A stretch of 21,987 bases of DNA, from assembly GCA_039029315.1 (NCBI GenBank), contig JBCCGK010000151.1:1-21987 (forward strand), written 5' to 3'. The translations under genes and the position numbers were made by a program. How positions within the stretch are numbered: the first letter of the stretch is position 1; the number at the start of each line of letters is the position of its first letter. The DNA comes from JBCCCJ01 sp039029315. GTDB taxonomy: Bacteria > Bacteroidota > Bacteroidia > J057. The notes under the pieces were generated by a model that saw only the letters and a program-made list of their open reading frames with translations, had not been told where the DNA came from and did no database searches. This document shows, piece by piece, positions 7,301 through 14,177 of the stretch.

Positions 7301-9926
7301 AGGGTGGGCTGGAAGGTCTACAGAACGTGAAGGTGGTGGGGCGCAAATGTTGAACTTTACAGCGGAAAAACAACTGTATAATGTAGGGGAAGACATTACT
7401 CTGAATATCCCAACCGGAGACGCAGGGAGGGCGCTTGTCAGTATTGAGACAGAAAACAAGGTATTGGATGCCTACTGGGTCAATGCCACCAAAGGTACAA
7501 CTCGATTTACCTTCCCCAGCACTGTGGAGATGACGCCAAATGTCTATGTGAATGTAACGCTTCTTCAACCACATGCACAGACCAAAAATGATCTTCCTAT
7601 TCGGATGTATGGAGTCATTCCTCTGAAGGTGGAAGACCCGACTACACATCTGAAACCTGTCTTGACCATGGCAGATGAGCTCAAACCCAACAATAATTTT
7701 GCTGTCAAGGTAAGTGAAGCAACTGGCCAACCGATGACCTATACCGTAGCTGTGGTGGATGAAGGCTTGTTGGGCTTGACGAGATATAAAGCACCAGACC
7801 CCTGGAACACCTTCTATCAACGACTTGCATTGGATGTAAAAACCTGGGATGTCTATGATCAGGTGTTGGGAGCATATGGGGGAGAGATCAAAAGTCTGTT
7901 GAGCATCGGTGGAGGGGCTGGAGAAGAAGGCCCTGATGGCCAGAAAGCCAATCGATTCAAACCCGTGGTGATGCACCTGGGGCCATTTGAATTGGAAGCA
8001 GGGAAAACAGCTACCCATAATCTGAAAATGCCCAACTATATTGGTGCAGTGCGTACCATGATTGTCGCAGGAGATCCGAAAGGAGCGTATGGTGCCACAG
8101 AAAAAAGTACACCTGTCAAACAACCATTGATGGTGATGGGAACCTTGCCACGTGTGTTAGGCCCTGGCGAGCGAGTCAAAATGCCAGTAACGGTATTTGC
8201 CCTCGAAGATCAGGTCAAAGTGGTCAATGTAAGTGTGGAAACAGGCAAAAAAGTCATGGTAGAAGGAGGAGAGAGCAAAACTGTGCGCTTTTATGAAGTA
8301 GGAGAAAAAATGACAGACTTTGATTTGGGGGTCTTGAGTTCCATGGGCGCAACACCCATCAAAATTACAGCTCGCTCCGGCAACGAAATCGCTGTCTATG
8401 AAACAGAGATTGAGGTTCGAAACCCCAATCCCAGAATTACCAAAGTTCACACCAAAACCCTTGATAAAGGTGCAAGCTGGACCCAGGCATTCCGCCCTGT
8501 AGGAATGTCAGGAACCAATCGAGGCGTGATAGAAGTATCCAGTTTGCCTCCGATCAGTCTGGGAAAACGACTGGAATATCTGTTGCGATACCCATATGGC
8601 TGTATTGAGCAGACGACCTCCAGTGTCTTTCCGCAAGTATATGTCAGCAATCTATTGGACCTCAAAGACGCCCAGAAAAAGAAAGTCGAAAAAAATCTGC
8701 GGGCAGGCATAGAACGGCTCAAACTGTTTCAGACAGCAGGTGGAGGATTTGCTTATTGGCCTGGTCAGACAGAAACCAATGATTGGGGCACCAACTATGC
8801 AGGACATTTTCTGATAGAAGTAGAGAAGGCTGGATATAGCTTGCCTGAAGGTATGCTGAATAAGTGGGCCAAACACCAGAAAGGTGTAGCCAACAAATGG
8901 GAAGGCTCAAAAGCAAGAGAAGAATTGACCCAAGCCTATCGCCTGTACTTGCTGGCCCTGGCAGGAAAAGCTGAGTTGGGAGCCATGAACCGGCTCCAGC
9001 GAAAAACCAGCTTGAACAATGTGGCCAAATGGCAATTGGCGGCAGCCTATTATATGGCCGGTCAGAAGGATATGGCGCGCAAGCTGACAAATGGACTTAG
9101 CAAGACTGCTTCCACCTATCAGGAATTGGGAGGAACCTATGGATCGACCCTTCGGGATCAGGCCATTATCCTTGAAGCTTTGAGTGTGATGGACCAGCGT
9201 GACAAGGTGGGCAATCTGGTTACCACCATTTCCAACAAACTGAGCTCACAAGATTGGCTCAACACCCAGGCAACGGCGTATAGCCTGGTCGCAATGGCTC
9301 GATATGCCGGGGAAGGCAGCAATGACTCCAAGATGAAGTTCGCCTGGAGAATAAAGGGAGGCAAATGGCAGGAAATTTCGACCAGTTCCCCTTACTGGCA
9401 AATAGATCTGACCAATGTGCGGAAAAGCGAATTGGAACTAAAAAATAAAGGAGGTGGCATGCTATTTCCTCGATTGATTCTGGATGGAATTCCCTTACAG
9501 GGAGATACCAGCAGAGCCGCTTATGGCTTGACAATGGAAATGGTCTATATGACAATGGGCAAACTGCCGGTAAATCCAGCAGAACTAGAGCAAGGGACCG
9601 ATTTTCAGGTGAAAGTAAGCGTGAAGAATACCGGGAACCGAGATTATTTTGAGATGGCCCTGAACCAGATCTTTCCTTCTGGATGGGAAATTCATAATGC
9701 GCGGCTCGATGGTGTCTCTTCTGGCTCTGTTCCTGAGTACCAGGATATCCGGGATGATCGGATTTACACCTTCTTTGATTTGAAGCAAAATGAAAGCAAA
9801 ACTTTCTATGTACTGCTCAATGCTTCCTACCTGGGTCGCTATTATTTGCCAAGTGTAAGTGTTGAGGCCATGTATGATCGAAGCATCCATGCCCATCAAC
9901 CCGGACAATGGGTTGTCGTGGAGTAG
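4398..9926 (+). CDS. Bacterial alpha-2-macroglobulin, thioester type
   Basis: An 1842-residue protease-trapping protein of the YfhM/alpha-2-macroglobulin family. I use the ATG at 4398, which yields MKKTHIAYVSAIGLLCLL, a signal or membrane-anchor segment; a TTG at 4329 is open in frame but would bury this signal. The N-terminal half is a chain of MG-type beta domains. VAVVDEGLLGLTRYKAPDP near residue 1119 is the classic block ahead of the thioester domain. The thioester motif GCIEQ is intact (Cys1402, Gln1405), within YPYGCIEQTTSSVFP, followed by the helical GGGFAYWPG region. A final beta domain occupies about residues 1735-1842. Family knowledge: a protease cuts a bait region and is trapped covalently by the thioester. 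In proteobacteria this gene often neighbours pbpC; here it does not. Confidence 0.95.
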   Translation: MKKTHIAYVSAIGLLCLLAGSLFFSDTVADYFSPPTFEVPQELQEHITAFTAGEISRKSPIQLRFAENQVDNEQIGTVLTQSLFSFEPPIKGTASWVDKRTLAFIPDELLPSGQVYEAEVKLKHLLDDLPSSARKLRFRFGTRHQNFDVALTKTQILHNGQQQWHQLQGVIRTVDIEEQDMVEKLFSAHSKDVPVQVRWEHKPEERKHHFVIDSLPRKEVPYLVRMFWDGNKVGIKQEGKQEVLIPPTGKFRHLHTYAYQEPDQYVVLEFSDPLKVGQSLEGLVRIDGHKARITQEENRIKIFPSSSLSEAATIRLEAGIQSLTGSTLDAPYVESIEFEEAKPKVRLIGKGSIVPQSETMPFVFESIGLNAVDVRVIRVFEKNIPQFLQVNQLSGSKELKRVGQMIAQTTLDLTTQTQLDLNTWNRHAIDLGTIINPDPGAIYEVAIGFRRSYSRFACEDEGSGDSDPMLEIGEDWHTFTSTNEDSYWDWWDEDYDSGYRSDPCYNPYYHPGRIARRMVLASNFGLIAKQGDAGAFIAVTDLKTTEPISGVNLEIYDYQHQLITSLSTDSKGQARTQFDNKPYLLVAKKGNQRGYLRMDDGSSLSMSRFDTKGKTSYKGVKGFLYAERGVWRPGDHMYINFILEDKQGQLPVEHPVQFTLTDPRGQTVERRVQTQGLNGFYAFPTKTSADAPTGNYAAEVKIGGATFRKTFKVETVIPNRLKMDLDFGVPYLSTKTTDREADLEAKWLHGAVANQLKADVRVRLEKSSTSFPKYSEFVFDDPVGEYSTEEMTLFDGKLDPQGIAKIPAKIHAEDGAPGKLTANFKTKVFEPGGAFSVDRFSIPYHPYQTYVGLRTPKGDAARNMLLTDVDHKIELVSLNPDGQPVSSKVDVTLYKLSWKWWWDKSEDNIGIYNGKVEAEELQTATVATTNGKGTWNMNVKYPQWGRYLVRATDQNGHSSGKIVYIDWPGWAGRSTEREGGGAQMLNFTAEKQLYNVGEDITLNIPTGDAGRALVSIETENKVLDAYWVNATKGTTRFTFPSTVEMTPNVYVNVTLLQPHAQTKNDLPIRMYGVIPLKVEDPTTHLKPVLTMADELKPNNNFAVKVSEATGQPMTYTVAVVDEGLLGLTRYKAPDPWNTFYQRLALDVKTWDVYDQVLGAYGGEIKSLLSIGGGAGEEGPDGQKANRFKPVVMHLGPFELEAGKTATHNLKMPNYIGAVRTMIVAGDPKGAYGATEKSTPVKQPLMVMGTLPRVLGPGERVKMPVTVFALEDQVKVVNVSVETGKKVMVEGGESKTVRFYEVGEKMTDFDLGVLSSMGATPIKITARSGNEIAVYETEIEVRNPNPRITKVHTKTLDKGASWTQAFRPVGMSGTNRGVIEVSSLPPISLGKRLEYLLRYPYGCIEQTTSSVFPQVYVSNLLDLKDAQKKKVEKNLRAGIERLKLFQTAGGGFAYWPGQTETNDWGTNYAGHFLIEVEKAGYSLPEGMLNKWAKHQKGVANKWEGSKAREELTQAYRLYLLALAGKAELGAMNRLQRKTSLNNVAKWQLAAAYYMAGQKDMARKLTNGLSKTASTYQELGGTYGSTLRDQAIILEALSVMDQRDKVGNLVTTISNKLSSQDWLNTQATAYSLVAMARYAGEGSNDSKMKFAWRIKGGKWQEISTSSPYWQIDLTNVRKSELELKNKGGGMLFPRLILDGIPLQGDTSRAAYGLTMEMVYMTMGKLPVNPAELEQGTDFQVKVSVKNTGNRDYFEMALNQIFPSGWEIHNARLDGVSSGSVPEYQDIRDDRIYTFFDLKQNESKTFYVLLNASYLGRYYLPSVSVEAMYDRSIHAHQPGQWVVVE

Positions 9927-9948
9927 GGAGAAAATATAGATATCTATC

Positions 9949-9988
9949 AGAGCTGTCAGCTTGGCCAAGCTGACAGCTCTTTCCTTTT
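9949..9988 (+). terminator. Rho-independent terminator after the alpha-2-macroglobulin gene
   Basis: A perfect 32-bp palindrome, AGAGCTGTCAGCTTGG with its complement at 9949-9980, begins 23 bases after the stop codon. It folds into a stem of about 14 bp with a GGCC loop and is followed by TTCCTTTT. It should end transcription from the alpha-2-macroglobulin gene and separate it from the CotH gene. Confidence 0.85.
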
Positions 9989-10195
9989 GCATTCCCCAAT
10001 CTGGACCGATGTACCTCCATCTCGACCTTCCACTATAGCTGTTTAGGCAGGCTGTAGCCTATAGAATTCGACGCTTGAAAAGAAGAATTCAGGAAAATCA
10101 GGAGAAGCGAAAGTTTTTGTGAAAAACGGCATCTAATGAATGGAAGTAAGGCTATTGCTGTTAGAACCGTCACATTTTCCAAAATCCTTCACCAC

Positions 10196-11545
10196 ATGAA
10201 CCCTCTTCGATTTTTTTTCATTCTCTGCTTTATTGTCATTGCCTCTGCCTGTACCCCTGAGGAGGTGGTGATTGATCCTGTTGATGAACCAGAAGTGGAA
10301 ATCGATATTGATGTTCCCGATTGGACAGAAGCGACCCACAGCAATGATGTGGAGCCAAATTATGAGACCGTCTTTCCTGATGATGAAGTGCTGCGGATAG
10401 ATATCACCATTGCGGCCAGCGATTGGACAGCGATGCAGGCAAATTTGAGTGCCAACATTGGAGGAGGGGGGGGACCCGGTGGGGGAGGAGTAGACTTTGA
10501 TTTTACACCGATTTGGGTGCCTTGCGCTTTGGTCTTCAATGGTGTGGAGTGGTATAAGGTGGGAATTCGCTACAAAGGCAATTCATCTCTTCGGTCTGCT
10601 TTTCAATCCAGTGGGGATAAATATCCCTTCAAACTGGATTTCGATGAATTTGAGGATACCTATCCAGCAATCAAAAATCAGCGTTTCTATGGGTTCAAAC
10701 AATTGAATCTAAGTAATAATCACCAGGATGCTTCATTTTTGAGAGAGAAGGTTGCGGCTGATCTCTTCCGTGAATTTGGGGTGCCTGCTGCCAGAACAAC
10801 TTTTTGTGCAGTATATCTGGACCGCGGCAATGGCTCCTCCTTTATCGGATTGTATACACTCGTTGAGGAAGTCGATGATTCTGTGCCTGAATCTCAGTTT
10901 AGCAATCCTGATGGGAATCTGTATAAGCCAGATGGAACAGGAGCAACATTTGCTTCCGGTACCTACAATGAGGCTGAGATGGATCTCAAAACCAATGAAG
11001 AAGAAGCTGATTATTCAGATGTCCGATCTCTGTATGACATGCTGCATAGTACCGAAAGGACGAGCAATGAGGCCCAATGGAAGACTTCTCTAGAAGGAAT
11101 CCTGGATATTGAGCAGTATCTGAAATATCTGGCTGCCAACAATGTTATTCAAAACTGGGACACTTATGGCATCATGACTCACAACTATTTCCTGTACAAC
11201 CTGGATGGGAAACTTGTCTGGATTCCCTGGGACAATAATGAGGCTTTCCAGCATGGAAAAATGGGGGGTGCCCTGAGTTTAGGGATGTCTGAAGTAGGCA
11301 ATAACTGGCCATTGATTCGATATGTCATGGATGTGGAGGAATATGAGGAGCAGTACAAATTGTATGTGCGTCAATTTGCAGATGAGGTATTTGAACCAGT
11401 CAAAATGCAAGCCCTCTACTCAACTTATGAGGGCGTGATCAGTGGATATGCCTCTCAGGAGAACGGTGGAGTTAGTTCGGCGATTTCCAGCCTGAAATCT
11501 CATGTAGAATCTCGGAAAACTGCTGTGGATGATTATTTAGAGTAA
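10196..11545 (+). CDS. CotH-family (kinase-like) lipoprotein
   Basis: A 449-residue protein with the CotH domain. In Bacillus, CotH is an atypical protein kinase that phosphorylates spore-coat proteins; its substrates in Bacteroidota are unknown. I chose the ATG at 10196 over one 20 codons upstream because it gives a clean lipoprotein signal ending IASAC (Cys19), followed by an acidic linker. CotH hallmarks: VGIRYKGNSSLR (about 122-133), FYGFKQLNLSN (about 164-174), IGLYTLVEEVDD (about 217-228), NWDTYGIMTHNYFLYN (about 320-335) and WIPWDNNEAF (about 342-351), the last holding the likely catalytic or metal-binding Asp346. A Gly-rich insertion at residues 89-98 is encoded over a run of eight Gs (10466-10473). 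The gene appears monocistronic. Confidence 0.9.
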   Translation: MNPLRFFFILCFIVIASACTPEEVVIDPVDEPEVEIDIDVPDWTEATHSNDVEPNYETVFPDDEVLRIDITIAASDWTAMQANLSANIGGGGGPGGGGVDFDFTPIWVPCALVFNGVEWYKVGIRYKGNSSLRSAFQSSGDKYPFKLDFDEFEDTYPAIKNQRFYGFKQLNLSNNHQDASFLREKVAADLFREFGVPAARTTFCAVYLDRGNGSSFIGLYTLVEEVDDSVPESQFSNPDGNLYKPDGTGATFASGTYNEAEMDLKTNEEEADYSDVRSLYDMLHSTERTSNEAQWKTSLEGILDIEQYLKYLAANNVIQNWDTYGIMTHNYFLYNLDGKLVWIPWDNNEAFQHGKMGGALSLGMSEVGNNWPLIRYVMDVEEYEEQYKLYVRQFADEVFEPVKMQALYSTYEGVISGYASQENGGVSSAISSLKSHVESRKTAVDDYLE

Positions 11546-11579
11546 GTAGAAGGACAATATTAGTTTTGATTTTGGGTTT

Positions 11580-11630
11580 AAGGGAAATAGGGGCTATACT
11601 GGCTTGATTGGTAAGATTTCTCCCTTTTTT
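11580..11630 (+). terminator. Possible terminator after the CotH gene
   Basis: AAGGGA at 11580-11585 can pair with TCCCTT at 11621-11626, and the stem runs directly into a T-run ending at 11630. The loop is long (about 35 bases) and the stem can extend only by two pairs past a bulge, so this is weaker than the terminator at 9949. It lies 34 bases after the CotH stop. Confidence 0.35.
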
Positions 11631-11860
11631 CCCCTATGCCTACTATATCCCTCACAAATAATTGTGTCCCCCTACTTAATCGAGCAGGATTGAGACAACT
11701 GCCTGTCATTCATGATTTTTTCAAACAGTCTCTAAGAATCCAATATCCTGGACCACTTTGAAGACGTTGGCCTGTCCAGTTGGAAGAACAGAGGCAGGGA
11801 TTCGATCTGAATGTGTGATAAGAACACCAGTCTTTAGGTTGTAGGGAATACAAAAGACAA
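11631..11860. other. Intergenic stretch with nothing recognised
   Basis: No protein-like ORF, RNA gene or repeat array is apparent. TTCAAACAGTCTCTAAG near 11720 resembles the outer arms of the inverted repeat at 642-808 (TTCAAACAGTC on the complement of 645-655), but the shared stretch is too short to call a repeat family. Confidence 0.4.
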
Positions 11861-11915
11861 CCCTCCCTTGCCATCAGTTTGCGAATCAGCTCGCAGACAA
11901 TCTGGCAAGGGAGGG
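11861..11915. repeat. 13-bp perfect inverted repeat with a nested inner dyad
   Basis: CCCTCCCTTGCCA at 11861-11873 pairs perfectly with 11903-11915. Inside the 29-base spacer, TGCGA (11880-11884) pairs with TCGCA (11891-11895) around nearly the same centre. Read on the minus strand the stem is followed by TTGTCTTTT, so it could be a terminator for the YHS gene ending at 12040, 125 bases away. A structured RNA or a small palindromic element are alternatives. Confidence 0.5.
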
Positions 11916-11936
11916 AAATCCCATCTACGTTTTGCT

Positions 11937-12107
11937 ATGGGGCAGGATAAATGTGCGATCCTGATTGTCGACGATTCCTTAGCTGATGTTATCTGGAGAA
12001 GTCAGATTTTCAAACATTGTCTTGACAAAGATGGATGCCTCATTTTCCAGAAAATTTCTCCTTCCAGTTCTCATTGGCATTCTTGCTCATCGTCTTTTCG
12101 TCCTTGA
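11937..12107 (+). pseudogene. Possible response-regulator receiver remnant
   Basis: The 56-codon frame from the ATG at 11937 begins MGQDKCAILIVDDSLADV. This resembles the first strand and acidic pair (Asp12, Asp13) of CheY-type receiver domains, followed by a plausible first helix (WRSQIFKHCL). After about 40 residues the resemblance ends and the frame becomes Ser/His/Cys-rich where it runs antisense through the 3' end of the YHS gene. The phosphoacceptor Asp and conserved Lys of a receiver are absent. It is either the 5' stump of a lost receiver gene or a chance resemblance. Confidence 0.3.
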
Positions 12108-12498
12108 GCCACAATTGTTTGGCGTCGACCTCAAGATCATATAGAAAGAGATAGAGCTTGTCATTCCGAACAAGGAATTTGTGTGGGTCTGTCCGAAATT
12201 TTGCTCCCACAGCGATGCCTGTTGCACACCACCCTCCGAATTGTGGAAGATACTTGTCTGGATTGGCATCAAATGCAGCTTTTTGATCCGCATCTGTAAA
12301 ATAATATTTCAGACCGTCATATTCCGATTTGAACGCCTTCGATCCACGTTGGGCCAATCCCAGGTCCAGATAAGACACAGGGCTATATCCATTGAGGGCG
12401 ATTTGGCTATCATCAGTATTTTTGGATTGTCCAAAAGCAGTTCCGATGCTTAACAAAATGGACAAAATTCCTGCAAATAGAATTGTTGAATAACGCAT
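12040..12498 (-). CDS. Secreted YHS domain-containing protein
   Basis: A 152-residue protein with a Sec signal peptide (MRYSTILFAGILSILLSIGTAFGQ, cut near residue 23) and one YHS-type domain. Family features are clear: ALNGYSPVSYLD (about 34-45), YDGLKYYFTDADQKAAFDANPDKY in the usual place, and FGGWC with Cys91, followed by a C-terminal region ending NENWKEKF. YHS domains are often linked to metal binding or redox, but this secreted subgroup has no firm function. It is the last gene of a minus-strand cassette, starting 25 bp after the SnoaL-like gene, so co-transcription is very likely. A possible terminator lies at 11861-11915. Confidence 0.88.
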   Translation of the reverse strand: MRYSTILFAGILSILLSIGTAFGQSKNTDDSQIALNGYSPVSYLDLGLAQRGSKAFKSEYDGLKYYFTDADQKAAFDANPDKYLPQFGGWCATGIAVGAKFRTDPHKFLVRNDKLYLFLYDLEVDAKQLWLKDEKTMSKNANENWKEKFSGK

Positions 12499-12523
12499 TG
12501 TTTAGAGATTATTGGTGAGACAA

Positions 12524-12871
12524 TTAGTTTTTAAAATGTTGCTCACTGATGACTTTCCCATCTTGCCATTCGCGTCGCAGGATTTCATGCCAGAAGATTT
12601 TGCTTCCATCTTGCATATCGAAATCAAAAGTGAATTCTGAGAAAGATACATTGTCTCCTGACACTGTTTGATGATGGGTGATTCCATTGACTTGTTGGAT
12701 TGCTCCTAGGAAGCCATTCATCTTGTTGAGCATCTCATCTTTGGTTTGTGTAATTGTTCCATCAAAGTCCTGGGTACGCACATTATCTGCGAAGAAAGTG
12801 CTAACAGCTTCAATGATTTGTCCTTGAGCTACGAGGGCATCAAGATTGGATACTTGTTGTTGGATTGACAT
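12524..12871 (-). CDS. SnoaL/NTF2-like protein
   Basis: A 115-residue cytoplasmic protein with the SnoaL-like (NTF2 superfamily) layout: an N-terminal helix (IEAVSTFFADNV), a central GxITQTKDEMLNKMNGFLGAI segment, then beta strands ending ILRREWQDGKVISEQHF. This fold covers small isomerases, hydrolases and binding proteins, and I see no residues that fix a reaction. The ATG is at 12869-12871, 39 bases after an exact -7 box. It is the first gene of a two-gene unit with the YHS protein and lies 86 bp downstream of an AraC-type regulator gene on the same strand, which suggests that the regulator controls it. Confidence 0.82.
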   Translation of the reverse strand: MSIQQQVSNLDALVAQGQIIEAVSTFFADNVRTQDFDGTITQTKDEMLNKMNGFLGAIQQVNGITHHQTVSGDNVSFSEFTFDFDMQDGSKIFWHEILRREWQDGKVISEQHFKN

Positions 12872-12875
12872 GTTA

Positions 12876-12918
12876 CTTTGTGATGATTGAGTGAAAAATT
12901 GTTTACATCACAAAGGTA
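12876..12918 (-). promoter_or_regulatory. Promoter -7 box overlapped by an operator-like inverted repeat
   Basis: On the minus strand TACCTTTG (12911-12918) matches the Bacteroidota -7 consensus TAnnTTTG exactly, although no good TTTG lies 19 bases upstream. Overlapping it, CTTTGTGATG and its perfect complement CATCACAAAG form a 10-bp inverted repeat (12876-12885 and 12906-12915) with a 20-base spacer, so the half-site centres are 30 bp apart, about three helical turns. One half-site covers the -7 box and the other abuts the SnoaL start codon. A missing -33 box suits a promoter that needs an activator; a repressor site is equally possible. Confidence 0.55.
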
Positions 12919-12957
12919 GCTGGAGGGAGTACTGAAAGAGCTACAAGATCTTCTCAA

Positions 12958-13995
12958 CTAATTGGACTTTTTTGACAGAAAAGCAGAAGGGGTATGGCCT
13001 GTATATCGCTTGAAGTAGGAGGAAAAATGATTGGCTTCCTCAAATCCCAGTTCAAAAGCTGTTTCTTTGATGCTGCCTGCCAACAGCATCTCTTTGGCAG
13101 ATCCGATGACTTCTTGGCTAATCAGTTGTCCCATACTGAGTTGCAGCTTTGTTTTGAGCTTGCGAGAGAGGGTCGGTACACTCATATTCATCTGATTGGC
13201 ATAAAAACTCGTAGATCGATGCCTTCGATGATGTTGTTGGATCAATTCCTGTAGGTTTTGTAAGAAGGAATCAAGAATCAACTGTCCAAATTCTTCCCTG
13301 AATCGGCTTGGGGTAAGCTTGGTGTGGCGTTTAAAAAAACGATGAAAGTAAGCAGGGTCCTGAAACCCCATGTCATAGGCCACTTCCTGTATAGGTTTGT
13401 CCGTAAAAGCAATGTCTCTCTGACTTTCGAGAAGAATCTTTCTTTGAGCCAGCCTTTTGATACTCACACCAAGGCGATGCTTGACAAGACGATGCGCCCG
13501 ATGATAGGCTTGCTGGATGGAAACCATCATGTCAGAGATACTTCGATGTTCCTGGAAATGGGCATCGATTTCATCTTTGACATCAAAGATTAGCTGGTAT
13601 TCCTCTTTTCTTGCATTGAAGGGATTTTGTCCATACCATCTTTCTGTGGAAGCACTCAGGATATGTGGTTGGGGCTTTTGAAGAACTTCTGGCAGCGTGG
13701 TCGTATGTTGATGGTCAAACTCAACATATCCCAGTGAGAGTAAATGCTTGAAAAGAACTCTGTATTCTTTGGATTGGGAAACAAGAGAGTGAGGGAATTC
13801 CATGACTGCGGCCTCAAATGTTCCATAGACAAATCGGATAGGCTGGTCAGGGGTGAGGAAAATAAGTCGATGTTCAAAATTGGTATACGGCTTAAAATCA
13901 ACCTCAATAAAACCGGAACCGGATTTAATCCAGATCAGGGCATGATTGGGAAATCGAAATAATTCCTGGTCTTTTGGCTTGAGTAACTGGAACAT
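12958..13995 (-). CDS. AraC-type transcription regulator with two AraC DNA-binding domains
   Basis: A 345-residue regulator. Residues about 1-100 look like a small cupin-type sensor (SGSGFIEVDF, then RLIFLTPDQPIRF). Residues about 150-236 form one full AraC helix-turn-helix domain, with the signature IQEVAYDMGFQDPAYFHRFF, then KRHTKLTPSRF. Residues about 260-342 form a second, with IKETAFELGFEEANHFSSYF, then KRYTGHTPSAF. These signature segments share 14 of 31 residues. Most AraC proteins have a single C-terminal domain of about 100 residues, so this is an unusual layout. The ATG at 13993-13995 gives a compact start. The gene lies upstream of the SnoaL and YHS genes on the same strand and divergent from the gene at 14178. 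Confidence 0.92.
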   Translation of the reverse strand: MFQLLKPKDQELFRFPNHALIWIKSGSGFIEVDFKPYTNFEHRLIFLTPDQPIRFVYGTFEAAVMEFPHSLVSQSKEYRVLFKHLLSLGYVEFDHQHTTTLPEVLQKPQPHILSASTERWYGQNPFNARKEEYQLIFDVKDEIDAHFQEHRSISDMMVSIQQAYHRAHRLVKHRLGVSIKRLAQRKILLESQRDIAFTDKPIQEVAYDMGFQDPAYFHRFFKRHTKLTPSRFREEFGQLILDSFLQNLQELIQQHHRRHRSTSFYANQMNMSVPTLSRKLKTKLQLSMGQLISQEVIGSAKEMLLAGSIKETAFELGFEEANHFSSYFKRYTGHTPSAFLSKKSN

Positions 13996-14099
13996 TGTGT
14001 GAGTGAATGAGGATTAAATTTTGCAAAAATTTCTTGTCAAAAACTGTGTGCCAGCTGACTTTTCGTACATTTACTTAGAATCGGTAAGAGGATAAGAGA

Positions 14100-14168
14100 T
14101 GTTGGGATCTGCCAAGGCTCTTGGAATAAGCTTAGAAAGCTGGTGTAAAGGCCAACACTTTTTTCTTC
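14100..14168 (+). promoter_or_regulatory. Structured leader, possible attenuator or three-way junction RNA
   Basis: Just before the start at 14178 the plus strand can form an outer stem TGTTGG/CCAACA (14100-14105 with 14152-14157) enclosing two hairpins: CCAAG-GCT-CTTGG (14112-14124) and AGCTT-AGA-AAGCT (14129-14141). The outer stem is followed by CTTTTTTCTTC. TTGG at 102-105 can instead pair with CCAA at 112-115, which would free TTGG at 121-124 to pair with CCAA at 152-155, so two exclusive folds exist. It matches no riboswitch class I know. Confidence 0.4.
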
Positions 14169-14177
14169 TCGACCAAT

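Noticed and set aside
7269..8123. 284-codon open frame antisense to the alpha-2-macroglobulin
   Set aside because: It lies wholly within a clearly coding gene, is rich in Cys, His and Phe, and matches no family; it is a shadow of codon use on the other strand.
10041..10110. Repeated AGAATTC and CTATAG motifs before the CotH gene
   Set aside because: Six- to seven-base matches without consistent spacing; no more than expected by chance.
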